Of a DNA stretch of 58,373 nt, positions 52,016-58,373 are shown one piece after another; position 1 is the first letter of the stretch, and each line of letters opens with the position of its first letter. Source of the DNA: Erythrobacter sp. WG (GTDB taxonomy: Bacteria; Pseudomonadota; Alphaproteobacteria; Sphingomonadales; Sphingomonadaceae); assembly GCF_026586795.1 (NCBI RefSeq), contig NZ_JAPFGY010000022.1:1-58373 (forward strand). The letters run 5' to 3'. The position numbers and the translations under genes are program-made. A model generated the notes under the pieces. That model was not told the DNA's origin and did not search any database. It was given only the letters and a program-made list of their open reading frames with translations.

Positions 52016-52717
52016 TTACGCCGCGTCGACCAGCACGACCTCGCTGTCTTCGAGCGCGGTGATGGTCACCTCGGCCAGCTGCGTGATCGCCACGCCGTCA
52101 CGGGCGACCGCTTCGACTTCACCGATCCGCACCCTGCCGGTGGCAGGCACGAGGTAGAGGTGGCGGTCGGCCGAGCGGGGCATGTAGGTCACGCTTTCGC
52201 CCGCCTTGATGGTCGCGCCCAGCACCCGCGCATCGGCACGGATGGGCAGAGCGTCGTCATCATTCGCCACGCCGCTGGCGAGCGGCACGAAGGCACCCGC
52301 ACGGTCGTCCTTGGGGAACTGGCGCGCACCCCAGCTGGGCTGGCCGCCGCGGGCATCGGGGATGATCCAGATCTGGAAGATCCGGGTCTCCTCGTCCTCG
52401 AGGTTGTATTCCGAGTGGGTGACGCCGCTCCCGGCGCTCATCACCTGGACGTCGCCCGCTTCGGTGCGGCCTTCGTTGCCCATCGAGTCGCGGTGCGTGA
52501 TCGCCCCGGCGCGGACATAGGTGATGATCTCCATGTCGCTGTGCGGGTGCGGCGGGAAACCCGACTTGGACGCGATCGCATCGTCGTTCCAGACCCTGAG
52601 CGCGCCCCAGTGGACCCGGGCCGGATCATGGTAGCCCGCGAAGCTGAAGTGGTGGTGCGCATCGAGCCACCCGTGGTTGGCGGCACCCAGGGTGTTGAAG
52701 GGACGCAGTTCGATCAT
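52016..52717 (-). CDS. pirin family protein
   Basis: A 233-aa bicupin: HHHFSFAGYHDPARVHWGALRVWNDDAI and FPPHPHSDMEIITYVRAGAITHRDSMGNEG with the His/Glu metal ligands, then MSAGSGVTHSEYN and the second cupin half ending VVLVDAA. Bacterial pirins include quercetinase-like dioxygenases and redox-sensing proteins. It diverges from the LysR gene and lies in the same direction as azoR. Confidence 0.9.
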   Translation of the reverse strand: MIELRPFNTLGAANHGWLDAHHHFSFAGYHDPARVHWGALRVWNDDAIASKSGFPPHPHSDMEIITYVRAGAITHRDSMGNEGRTEAGDVQVMSAGSGVTHSEYNLEDEETRIFQIWIIPDARGGQPSWGARQFPKDDRAGAFVPLASGVANDDDALPIRADARVLGATIKAGESVTYMPRSADRHLYLVPATGRVRIGEVEAVARDGVAITQLAEVTITALEDSEVVLVDAA

Positions 52718-52852
52718 GGCGTGTCTCCTCGTATGAGTGTGTGAACGCCAGATAGGCCAGCCGGTTCGTGCGGATAAGTGCGATAAAACTTGCCAAGATG
52801 TTCAGGATATCTGAACAAGGCGTCCGGGCGCAATGCGCCGCTTCCGTTCGTG

Positions 52853-52899
52853 TCGAGCGAAGTCGAGACACATTGCCAAGGCCTCTCGACTTCGCTCGA
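52853..52899. repeat. dispersed palindrome TCGAGCGAAGTCGAGA, copy 2
   Basis: Two perfect 16-base arms (52853-52868 and 52884-52899) flank a 15-base loop. Near-identical arms occur at 13032-13079, and flanking bases also resemble each other (CGAACGGAG / CGAGCGGAG after the right arm). It lies between the divergent pirin and LysR genes. Confidence 0.8.
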
Positions 52900-52974
52900 G
52901 GCGAGCGGAGGTGGGTGGAGGCCTCTGGCCTGCGCGCGGGTGGGTGGTCGGGACCATTTAAAGGACAGACGCAC

Positions 52975-53868
52975 ATGAAACTCGGTGACCCCACTCTCGA
53001 TCAGCTGCGCATCTTCATCGCCGTCGCCGACCACGGCAGCTTCGGCGAAGCGGCGCGGGCGATGGGGCGGGCGGTCTCGGCGATCTCCTACGGCATCGCG
53101 CAGCTCGAGGCGGCGCTGGCGCTCACCCTGTTCGCGCGCGAGGGCTCGCGCCGCCCGGTGCTCACCCCGGCGGGTGAGGGGCTGCTCGCCGAGGCGCGGG
53201 CCGTGGCCGACCGCGCCGATGCGCTGCTCGCCAAGGCGCGCTCGCTCCATGCCGGGCTGGAAAGCGCGCTGACGCTGGTGATCGACGTGATGGTGCCCGG
53301 CGACGTCACCGCCCACGTGCTCGGCGAATTCCGGCGCTTCTTCCCGACCTGCGCGCTGACCTTGCGGATCGAAGGGCTCGGCGCAGTCGCCGCCTGCCTG
53401 ATCGAGGGCGGCGCGGACCTTGCGATCGGCGGCCCGGTGATCGGCGACAACCCCGCGCTCGAACGCCAGGCGGTGGGCGAGATCGACCTGATCCCCGTCG
53501 CCGCGCCCGCCCACCCGCTGGCGCGCGCCGGGGCGGCGCCGGGGGAGAGCCGCCGCCACCTGCAACTGGTGCTGACCGACCGATCCCCGCTGACCGAGGG
53601 GCGCGAATTCTCGGTGCTCTCCCCGCTCACCTGGCGGCTGGGGGATCTGGGGGCCAAGCACGCGCTGCTGAGGGAAGGGCTGGGGTGGGGCAATATGCCG
53701 CGCGCGATGGTGGCGGGCGACCTTGCGAGCGGCGCGCTGGTCGAGCTCGACCTGCCGGAGAAGCCCGGCGCGCATTACCGCCTCAGCGCGCTGTGGCGGC
53801 GCGATACCCGCCTCGGCCCGGCGGCGAGCTGGCTGGTCGATGCGTTCAGGGCGGGGCTGGGTGGTTAG
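52975..53868 (+). CDS. LysR family transcriptional regulator
   Basis: A 297-aa regulator. The winged helix is LDQLRIFIAVADHGSFGEAARAMGRAVSAISYGIAQLEAALALTLFAREGSR, the effector domain starts ALTLVIDVMVPGDVTAHVLGEF and contains PSLTEGREFSVLSP-like residues (actual SPLTEGREFSVLSPLTW). It is divergent from pirin and azoR, so it is likely their activator, responding to quinones or other electrophiles. ATG 52975 follows AAAGGAC. Confidence 0.88.
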   Translation: MKLGDPTLDQLRIFIAVADHGSFGEAARAMGRAVSAISYGIAQLEAALALTLFAREGSRRPVLTPAGEGLLAEARAVADRADALLAKARSLHAGLESALTLVIDVMVPGDVTAHVLGEFRRFFPTCALTLRIEGLGAVAACLIEGGADLAIGGPVIGDNPALERQAVGEIDLIPVAAPAHPLARAGAAPGESRRHLQLVLTDRSPLTEGREFSVLSPLTWRLGDLGAKHALLREGLGWGNMPRAMVAGDLASGALVELDLPEKPGAHYRLSALWRRDTRLGPAASWLVDAFRAGLGG

Positions 53869-53874
53869 GTCTCG

Positions 53875-54225
53875 TCAGGCTTCGGCATAGTCCTCGCGGG
53901 CAAGGCTGCGCAGCACGAACAGGTTGTTGATGACAGCCGCACCGTGCATGAGCGTCAGGACGGCCAGCGTCGAGGCACCGAACAGGCCGCCGAACCAGAC
54001 AATCGTCCAGACAATTGCCCAGAAGGTCCACAATCCGCGAATTCCGTAGCGTTCCATGATCCAGCGCAGCAGGCGGTTGCTTTCGAGCTCTGGCCCGGCC
54101 CGCCGCACGAACATCGTCGTGGTGACGTAGTCGGCAAGGCTCATGATGGTCGCGGCCAGCAGCAGCTCGAACCGCCACGGGGCGAGCGCCTGCCTCCACA
54201 GCGACGGATCGAGCCATTCGGGCAT
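53875..54225 (-). CDS. small membrane protein of unknown function
   Basis: A 116-aa protein with three hydrophobic segments (ELLLAATIMSLADYVTTTMFV, LWTFWAIVWTIVWFGGLFG, STLAVLTLMHGAAVINNLFVL) ending in an acidic tail. I recognise no family. Its start overlaps the stop of the next gene (ATGA), so it is the second gene of a two-gene unit. Confidence 0.6.
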   Translation of the reverse strand: MPEWLDPSLWRQALAPWRFELLLAATIMSLADYVTTTMFVRRAGPELESNRLLRWIMERYGIRGLWTFWAIVWTIVWFGGLFGASTLAVLTLMHGAAVINNLFVLRSLAREDYAEA

Positions 54226-54446
54226 CAGGCGCCTGCCCCGTTGCGGCGCTGCATCATGCCAAGCGCAATCAGCGCGAGGATCGCCGGGAACACCCACGGC
54301 TGGACTAGGGCGACTGCCTCGCGGTGCGCCTCGATCCAGCTGAGGCTAGCCGTGCCCAGCCACCAGCCGGCAAGGCAGGTGGCCGCTGCGGCGATGAGCG
54401 CAGCGACCGCTGACATCGCTTTGATTGCGGGCCAGGCTCCTGTCAT
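54225..54446 (-). CDS. small two-helix membrane protein
   Basis: This 73-aa protein has hydrophobic segments AVAALIAAAATCLAGWWLG and WVFPAILALIALGMM with a basic end (QRRNGAGA). A GTG at 54452 is an alternative start. Unknown family; it is coupled with the membrane protein at 53875 by an ATGA overlap, so the two may work together. Confidence 0.5.
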   Translation of the reverse strand: MTGAWPAIKAMSAVAALIAAAATCLAGWWLGTASLSWIEAHREAVALVQPWVFPAILALIALGMMQRRNGAGA

Positions 54447-54511
54447 ATTCACACAGGATATCAGCGTGTAACCGGGCGTTCAAGCGCTGCGGCAAGGCGC
54501 GCGCAGGCGGA

Positions 54512-55141
54512 TCATGGGCCGAACAGCACCGGCGCATCGCCCTCGGCCCAAGGCGCGAACTTGGGCATGACGGCGGCGAACAGATCGCTCGCGCAGTGGC
54601 CTTCGAGCCACGCGGCAAGGCGCGGCACAGGCTGGCTCGCGAACCATGCGGGGTCGATTGCGGCAAACTGGCGGACGAAAGGGAAGAGCGCGATGTCGGT
54701 GATGCTGCGGCTTTCTCCGCACAGCTGGGCATGGGCTGCCAGCCGCTCCTCGAGCGGCCGCAGCTTGGCGAGCGCTTCGGCGCGGTGATCAATCGCGTCG
54801 GCAGCGTACCGATCCGGATATTTGGCGCGGTCGAGATGGTGCTTGAACGGCCCGTCGTTCGCCGCGATCAGCGCCGGATCATCGCCCGCGAGCCAGCCTT
54901 CGGGATCGGCCTGTGCCAAGGCCCAGCGCATGATTTCAAGGCTTTGGTCGATAACTTTTCCACCGGGTAACACCAGCACCGGAACCGTCGCCTTGGGGCT
55001 GGCAGCGGCCAGTTCGGGTGGCTTGGCTGCGAGCTTGACCTCGCGCAGTTCCACCGCGATCCCCGCCACCCACAGCGCCATGCGCGCCCGCATCGCATAG
55101 GGGCAGCGGCGGAAGGAATAGAGGATGGGACGCGCGCTCAC
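54512..55141 (-). CDS. glutathione S-transferase
   Basis: A 209-aa protein with a thioredoxin-like N-terminus [33 protein letters not shown], in which the CPYA motif gives a Cys in the glutathione-binding position as in GrxB/omega-like types, then [25 protein letters not shown] and a helical C-terminal domain. GTG 55141 overlaps the trhO stop (GTGA). It could act as a thioltransferase rather than a classical GST. Confidence 0.88.
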   Translation of the reverse strand: MSARPILYSFRRCPYAMRARMALWVAGIAVELREVKLAAKPPELAAASPKATVPVLVLPGGKVIDQSLEIMRWALAQADPEGWLAGDDPALIAANDGPFKHHLDRAKYPDRYAADAIDHRAEALAKLRPLEERLAAHAQLCGESRSITDIALFPFVRQFAAIDPAWFASQPVPRLAAWLEGHCASDLFAAVMPKFAPWAEGDAPVLFGP

Positions 55142-55935
55142 GCCGCGGCCGGGCCGCACACCGGGCAGGCGCCGCCCGCAGGAAAAGGCCGCCCGCAAGG
55201 CTGGCAGCGGGTGTGGGTGCCCTGCGCGAGGCCATGACCAAGGCTCACGCGTTCGTCGAATACGAAGCATTCGCCCTGCCATAGGCTTTGCTCCTCTGGC
55301 ACCGCTTCGAGGTATTTGAGGATGCCGCCCTTGAGGTGGTACACCTCCTCCACCCCCTCGGCGCGGAGCAGCGCGGTGGACTTCTCGCAGCGGATGCCGC
55401 CGGTGCAGAACATGGCGACCTTGGTTTTGCCTTCGAGCAGCGCCTCGCGGTTCGCGCGGAACCAGGCGGGGAAGTCGCGGAAGGAGGGCGTCGCGGGGTC
55501 AACCGCCCCGGCAAAGGTGCCGATCGCGACCTCGTAGTCGTTGCGGGTGTCGATCACGAGGGTCTCGGGATCGGCGATCAGCGCGTTCCAGTCGTGCGGA
55601 TCGACGTAGTGGCCCACCACGAGCGTCGGATCGACCGGCTCGCCCATGGTGACGATCTCGCGCTTCACCCGCACCTTCATCTTGCCGAAGGGCATGGCGG
55701 GGGCCCCGGAGAACTTAACGTCGAGCTCGCCGCACCCCGGCAGCGCGCGGATCTTCGCGAGCACGGCCTCCAGACCCTCGGGCGGGCCAGCGATGGTCCC
55801 GTTGATCCCCTCGCGCGCGAGCAGCAGCGTGCCCTTGATCCCATGCGCCTCGCAGGCGTCCAGCAGGGGCGTGCGCAGGGCCTCCGGGTCGGCGAAGGCG
55901 GTGAACCGGTAGAGCGCGGCGACGCGCACGGGCAT
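55138..55935 (-). CDS. trhO: tRNA uridine(34) hydroxylase TrhO (rhodanese-related)
   Basis: A 265-aa protein: [47 protein letters not shown] (N-terminal acylphosphatase-like domain), the rhodanese domain [21 protein letters not shown] with the active-site loop [16 protein letters not shown], and a C-terminal [18 protein letters not shown] zinc-like cluster. It hydroxylates U34 of tRNAs, the first step of 5-oxyacetyluridine synthesis. It ends in a GTGA overlap with the transferase gene. Confidence 0.93.
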   Translation of the reverse strand: MPVRVAALYRFTAFADPEALRTPLLDACEAHGIKGTLLLAREGINGTIAGPPEGLEAVLAKIRALPGCGELDVKFSGAPAMPFGKMKVRVKREIVTMGEPVDPTLVVGHYVDPHDWNALIADPETLVIDTRNDYEVAIGTFAGAVDPATPSFRDFPAWFRANREALLEGKTKVAMFCTGGIRCEKSTALLRAEGVEEVYHLKGGILKYLEAVPEEQSLWQGECFVFDERVSLGHGLAQGTHTRCQPCGRPFPAGGACPVCGPAAA

Positions 55936-55939
55936 GGCC

Positions 55940-57016
55940 CTAGACCCGCGTCACCCAGCCGTGGGTGTCGGCGATGCGGCCGGTCTGGATGCCCACAAGG
56001 GCTTCGCGCAGGGCCGCGGTGGTCTGGCCGATGCCGCCGGCGCCGATGGTGAATTCGCCGTCGGGCCCCGCGACCTTGCCGACCGCGGTGACGACCGCCG
56101 CCGTGCCGCAGGCCATCACCTCGACGAGCCGGCCGCTCGCCGCATCCTCGCGCCACTGGTCGATGGCGTAGGGCTCCTCGCGCACCGTCAGGCCCCGTTC
56201 GCCCATCAGCGCGATCAGGCTCTCGCGGGTGATGCCGGGGAGGATCGTGCCGGTCAGCGGCGGGGTGATGACGGTGCCGTCCGCAAAGACGAAGAACAGG
56301 TTCATGCCGCCCAGCTCCTCGACCCAGCGCTTCTCGACCGCGTCGAGGAACAGCACCTGGTCATGCCCCTTGGCGAAGGCCTGGCCGGTGGGAACGAGGC
56401 TGGCGGCGTAATTGCCCCCGCACTTGGCCGCACCCGTGCCCCCGGGCGCGGCGCGGGTGTAGTCCGAGATCCAGATGCTCACCGCCTTGGCGCCCGATTT
56501 GAAGTAGTTGCCGGCGGGACTTGCGATGACGATGAACTTGTAGCGCTTGGCCGGGCGCACGCCGAGGAAGGCCTCGGTCGCGATCATGAAGGGTCGCAGA
56601 TACAGCGCGCCGCCCTCCACAGCGGGATACCAGTTGCCGTCGACCTCGAGCAGCGCCTTGATCGCGCCGAGGAACAGCTCCTCCGGCAGGGCGGGCATGG
56701 CGAGCCGCTCGGCCGAGGCGTTGAAGCGCGCGGCGTTGGCCTGCGGGCGGAACAGGGCGAGCCCACCGTCGGGGTGGCGATAGGCCTTCAGGCCCTCGAA
56801 GATTTCCTGTGCGTAGTGGAGCACGGCCGCCGCGGGATCGAGCGGGATCGCCTCGCGCGGGCCGAGCACCGGCGTCTGCCAGCCACCGAGCGCCTCGTCG
56901 TAGTCGATCACCACCATGTGATCGGTGAAGACCGTGCCGAAGCCGGGGTCGGCGATCAGCGCTTCGCGGGCGGCATCGGGCGTGGGCGAGGGGTGGGGGA
57001 GGCGGGTGAAGTGCAT
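55940..57016 (-). CDS. ilvE: branched-chain amino acid aminotransferase
   Basis: A 358-aa fold-type IV PLP enzyme: [66 protein letters not shown], then [16 protein letters not shown] with the PLP-binding Lys and the substrate loop [12 protein letters not shown]. This is the larger, eukaryote-like BCAT form common in alphaproteobacteria. It transfers amino groups between Leu/Ile/Val and 2-oxoglutarate. The ATG at 57016 is the first of the frame and the trhO gene starts 5 bases beyond its end. Confidence 0.95.
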   Translation of the reverse strand: MHFTRLPHPSPTPDAAREALIADPGFGTVFTDHMVVIDYDEALGGWQTPVLGPREAIPLDPAAAVLHYAQEIFEGLKAYRHPDGGLALFRPQANAARFNASAERLAMPALPEELFLGAIKALLEVDGNWYPAVEGGALYLRPFMIATEAFLGVRPAKRYKFIVIASPAGNYFKSGAKAVSIWISDYTRAAPGGTGAAKCGGNYAASLVPTGQAFAKGHDQVLFLDAVEKRWVEELGGMNLFFVFADGTVITPPLTGTILPGITRESLIALMGERGLTVREEPYAIDQWREDAASGRLVEVMACGTAAVVTAVGKVAGPDGEFTIGAGGIGQTTAALREALVGIQTGRIADTHGWVTRV

Positions 57017-57337
57017 GGGACGCGCCTAGTCCGGCGGTGGCCGAAGGGCAAGCATCCTCCCGGGCAGGGCGAAGGGATCGCCTGCGGCAGGATGGGCGTC
57101 ATGGGCTCGATACCGGCGGCGGCTGCCTGGACAAGCCTCGCCCGCCCCTCCACCAGCTTCGCTGGTCCCCCTCCCCTGAAGGGAAGGATCAGGAGGCACC
57201 CAACCTCACTGGCTGCGCTGGATCGGTCGCGGCACGCGACCGCGAGCGCACGCGCGCGAGCCGCAGGCGATCCGGCGCGAAGCGCCGGAGGCTCGCCGAG
57301 GACGCTCGCCCGGATGGGCGAGCGCTAAACAAGAAAT
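57017..57337. other. gap with no gene, small hairpins only
   Basis: No open frame here has the composition of a protein. Short inverted repeats such as ACCAGCTTCGCTGGT (57155-57169) and CCGGCGCGAAGCGCCGG (57271-57287) are visible. Function unseen. Confidence 0.5.
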
Positions 57338-57376
57338 GAAAAGGGCGCCTCCAGCCCGTCGGTGGAAACGCCCTTT
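57338..57376 (-). terminator. intrinsic terminator for the small-ORF transcript
   Basis: On the minus strand, AAAGGGCG (57376-57369) pairs with CGCCCTTT (57347-57340) across a 21-base loop with an inner CCA/TGG pair, and is followed by a T-rich stretch (TTTTCATTTCTTGTTT). It lies 52 bases after the small ORF at 57428-57484. Confidence 0.6.
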
Positions 57377-57427
57377 CATGGTCAGCGGCCAGGAAGTGCC
57401 GCTCACGAAGCCTCTAGAGGTAATGAA

Positions 57428-57484
57428 TTACCGGTAGTGCCTCGCGCGGAAACTTGCCGACCTCTCTGCTGAACCATGAGACAT
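57428..57484 (-). CDS. 18-codon ORF behind a complete anti-16S Shine-Dalgarno
   Basis: The minus strand reads MSHGSAERSASFRARHYR and stops. Upstream, GAAAGGAGGTGATCC (57500-57486) is a 15-base complement to the very 3' end of 16S rRNA, far longer than a normal ribosome site, with about 7 bases before the ATG. A terminator follows. The peptide is basic and not of a family I recognise. It may be a leader peptide, a small protein, or the whole unit may be a ribosome-binding RNA. Confidence 0.45.
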   Translation of the reverse strand: MSHGSAERSASFRARHYR

Positions 57485-57663
57485 CGGATCACCTCCTTTC
57501 GCGCTAGTGTGCCAAGACCCTGCCGTTTCACCGGGGGCCGAGGACCGCGTTCGCCGCTGGCCTCGCGTGCAATGTGATGGAGGCTGTGGCGCGCGACAAG
57601 ACTTGTAATAAACTTTTCCCGCGTCATAATCGCGCTTCGCCGCAAGCCTCGTGCAGGCTGTCC

Positions 57664-57688
57664 GCCCGGGGGCAACCCCGGGCTTTTT
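57664..57688 (+). terminator. intrinsic terminator, plus strand
   Basis: GCCCGGGG (57664-57671) and CCCCGGGC (57676-57683) form an 8-base perfect stem with a GCAA loop, followed by TTTTT (57684-57688). No gene ends just before it on the plus strand, so it implies an unannotated plus-strand transcript, possibly a small RNA carrying the 16S-like segment at 57486-57500. Confidence 0.7.
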
Positions 57689-57932
57689 CATGCCCGCCTC
57701 GCAGGTGTGGACAGGCTGGGGGCAAGCCTGTGGAAAACTGCGGGAGAATCGGAAGCGTCCGTCCGCGTGCCCGCGTGCCCGCGTGCGCTCGCGGTCGCTG
57801 CGCGACCGATGCCCCCTCATCGTCATTGCGAGGCGCCTCGCAGAGGCGGCGCGGCAATCCATCACCTGCCCTAGCCCGCGGGCGCGGCGTCAAGCCATGG
57901 ATTGCTTCGCCTGCGGCTCGCAATGACGAGGC
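57689..57932. other. gene-free stretch upstream of the edge gene
   Basis: About 240 bases with no protein-like frame. It contains the palindromic repeat listed at 57821-57928 and low-complexity CCGCGTGCCCGCGTGC tandem-like bases at 57761-57786. Confidence 0.5.
57821..57928. repeat. CGTCATTGCGAG palindromic repeat
   Basis: Outer arms CGTCATTGCGAG (57821-57832) and CTCGCAATGACG (57917-57928) and inner arms GCAATCCAT (57854-57862) and ATGGATTGC (57897-57905) are perfectly complementary, making a nested inverted repeat of about 108 bases. The arms resemble a dispersed intergenic element widespread in proteobacterial genomes. Confidence 0.75.
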
Positions 57933-58373
57933 TCAGCGGCAATCCTCGATCACCCGGCTGACCTCGGCCCAGCTCGGAAGGTAGAGCGGCGCGAGCCCCT
58001 CGCTCTCCACCGCGAAACGCCCCTTGGAGAGCGCCATCGCATCGAGCAGCGGGTCGCGCGCCTCGAGCGTCACGGTCATCTCGCGCTCGGCGGTCTGGGC
58101 GGCGAGCGCGCGGGTCGCCGTCTCGGTGCGGATCGTCACCACCGGGCGGACCGCGCCGCTTTCCGGCAGGGACAGCACCATCCGCCCGCTTTCGCCGAGG
58201 CAGCGCAGCCGGGCGAGCGGAGCGCGCCCGGCGCCCAGGAAGCTTGCCTCGGTGCGCCGGCCCTGTGCGGCATAGGTCCAGGTGCCGGCGGTCAGCGGCA
58301 GGTCCATCCAGCCCGTCGCGGCGCGGGCGGGCAGGGCGGTCGACGGCGCGGGCAGCGGCGCCTGGCGCACGGG
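57933..58373 (-). CDS. hypothetical protein, probably cut by the window end
   Basis: At least 145 residues are visible, ending FAVESEGLAPLYLPSWAEVSRVIEDCR. The body TGWMDLPLTAGTWTYAAQGRRTEASFLGAGRAPLARLRCLGESGRMVLSL has alternating beta-strand character, like small exported domains. A GTG at 58370 could be a start but the frame stays open beyond the window, so the true start and any signal peptide are unseen. Confidence 0.6.
   Translation of the reverse strand, partial: PVRQAPLPAPSTALPARAATGWMDLPLTAGTWTYAAQGRRTEASFLGAGRAPLARLRCLGESGRMVLSLPESGAVRPVVTIRTETATRALAAQTAEREMTVTLEARDPLLDAMALSKGRFAVESEGLAPLYLPSWAEVSRVIEDCR

Noticed and set aside
57155..57169. ACCAGCTTCGCTGGT as a CRISPR-like repeat
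   Set aside because: Single occurrence with no regularly spaced copies; a simple hairpin. No CRISPR array is visible anywhere in the window.
57403..57627. Longer frame overlapping the 18-codon ORF (starting MTREKFITSLVARHS)
   Set aside because: It has no ribosome site and no family similarity I can see; the strong Shine-Dalgarno belongs to the other frame.

Overview
The window is high-GC bacterial chromosome and most resembles a sphingomonad alphaproteobacterium (Sphingomonadales, possibly Erythrobacteraceae). That rests on GC-rich third positions, a cytochrome oxidase subunit I fused to subunit III, a DUF6607/TonB-receptor pair, and dispersed palindromes of the type TCGAGCGAAGTCGAGA. It is inference from content, because no rRNA or other taxonomic marker is present.

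Layout. (1) 72-17390 is a catabolic island: CitE-like lyase, MaoC hydratase, acyl-CoA dehydrogenase, two CaiB/BaiF CoA-transferases, a GntR/HutC regulator, two MmgE/PrpD proteins, a PaaK-like CoA ligase, an amidase, a HapK-like protein, an SDR, a PuuE-like polysaccharide deacetylase, an enoyl-CoA hydratase, a VOC protein and a YCII protein. Exported proteins lie at both ends. A perfect 16-bp palindrome (ATTTGTCCGGACAAAT) sits between the -35 and -10 elements of divergent promoters at the left edge, and a 14/16 copy lies before the exported protein at the right edge. (2) 17387-26219, minus strand, is a seven-gene surface-glycan operon with overlapping genes, including a GT2 glycosyltransferase fused to a multi-pass GT-C-like half. 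(3) 26496-34294 holds an exported zinc metalloprotease interrupted by an in-frame amber codon, two 23S rRNA modification enzymes (RluE, RlmJ), a YihY/BrkB membrane protein, and an amidohydrolase pair in which the second member has lost its metal ligands. (4) 34317-41945 holds a PQQ-type sugar dehydrogenase, a DUF2231 membrane protein, a retropepsin-like lipoprotein, cytochrome c oxidase II and I-III, and a mechanosensitive channel. (5) 41929-46064 is an iron-uptake cassette (DUF6607 plus TonB receptor with a Fur-like box) between an IS3 OrfA remnant and an apparent integrase remnant next to tRNA-Gln(TTG). (6) 46146-58373 is mostly housekeeping: YghU, topoisomerase IB, NAD synthetase, EamA transporter, AzoR/pirin/LysR module, GST, TrhO and IlvE, then a long non-coding stretch with an 18-codon ORF behind a Shine-Dalgarno fully complementary to the 16S 3' end, terminators and a palindromic repeat.

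The most promising candidate for an undescribed system is the island in (1). PuuE-type deacetylases open cyclic amides or imides, an amidase could remove the resulting amide, and CoA-transferase, dehydrogenase, hydratase and CitE lyase form a standard route for cleaving a (substituted) dicarboxylic acid. The substrate is unknown and the pathway is inferred from family membership and gene order only. The glycan operon in (2) is the second candidate.
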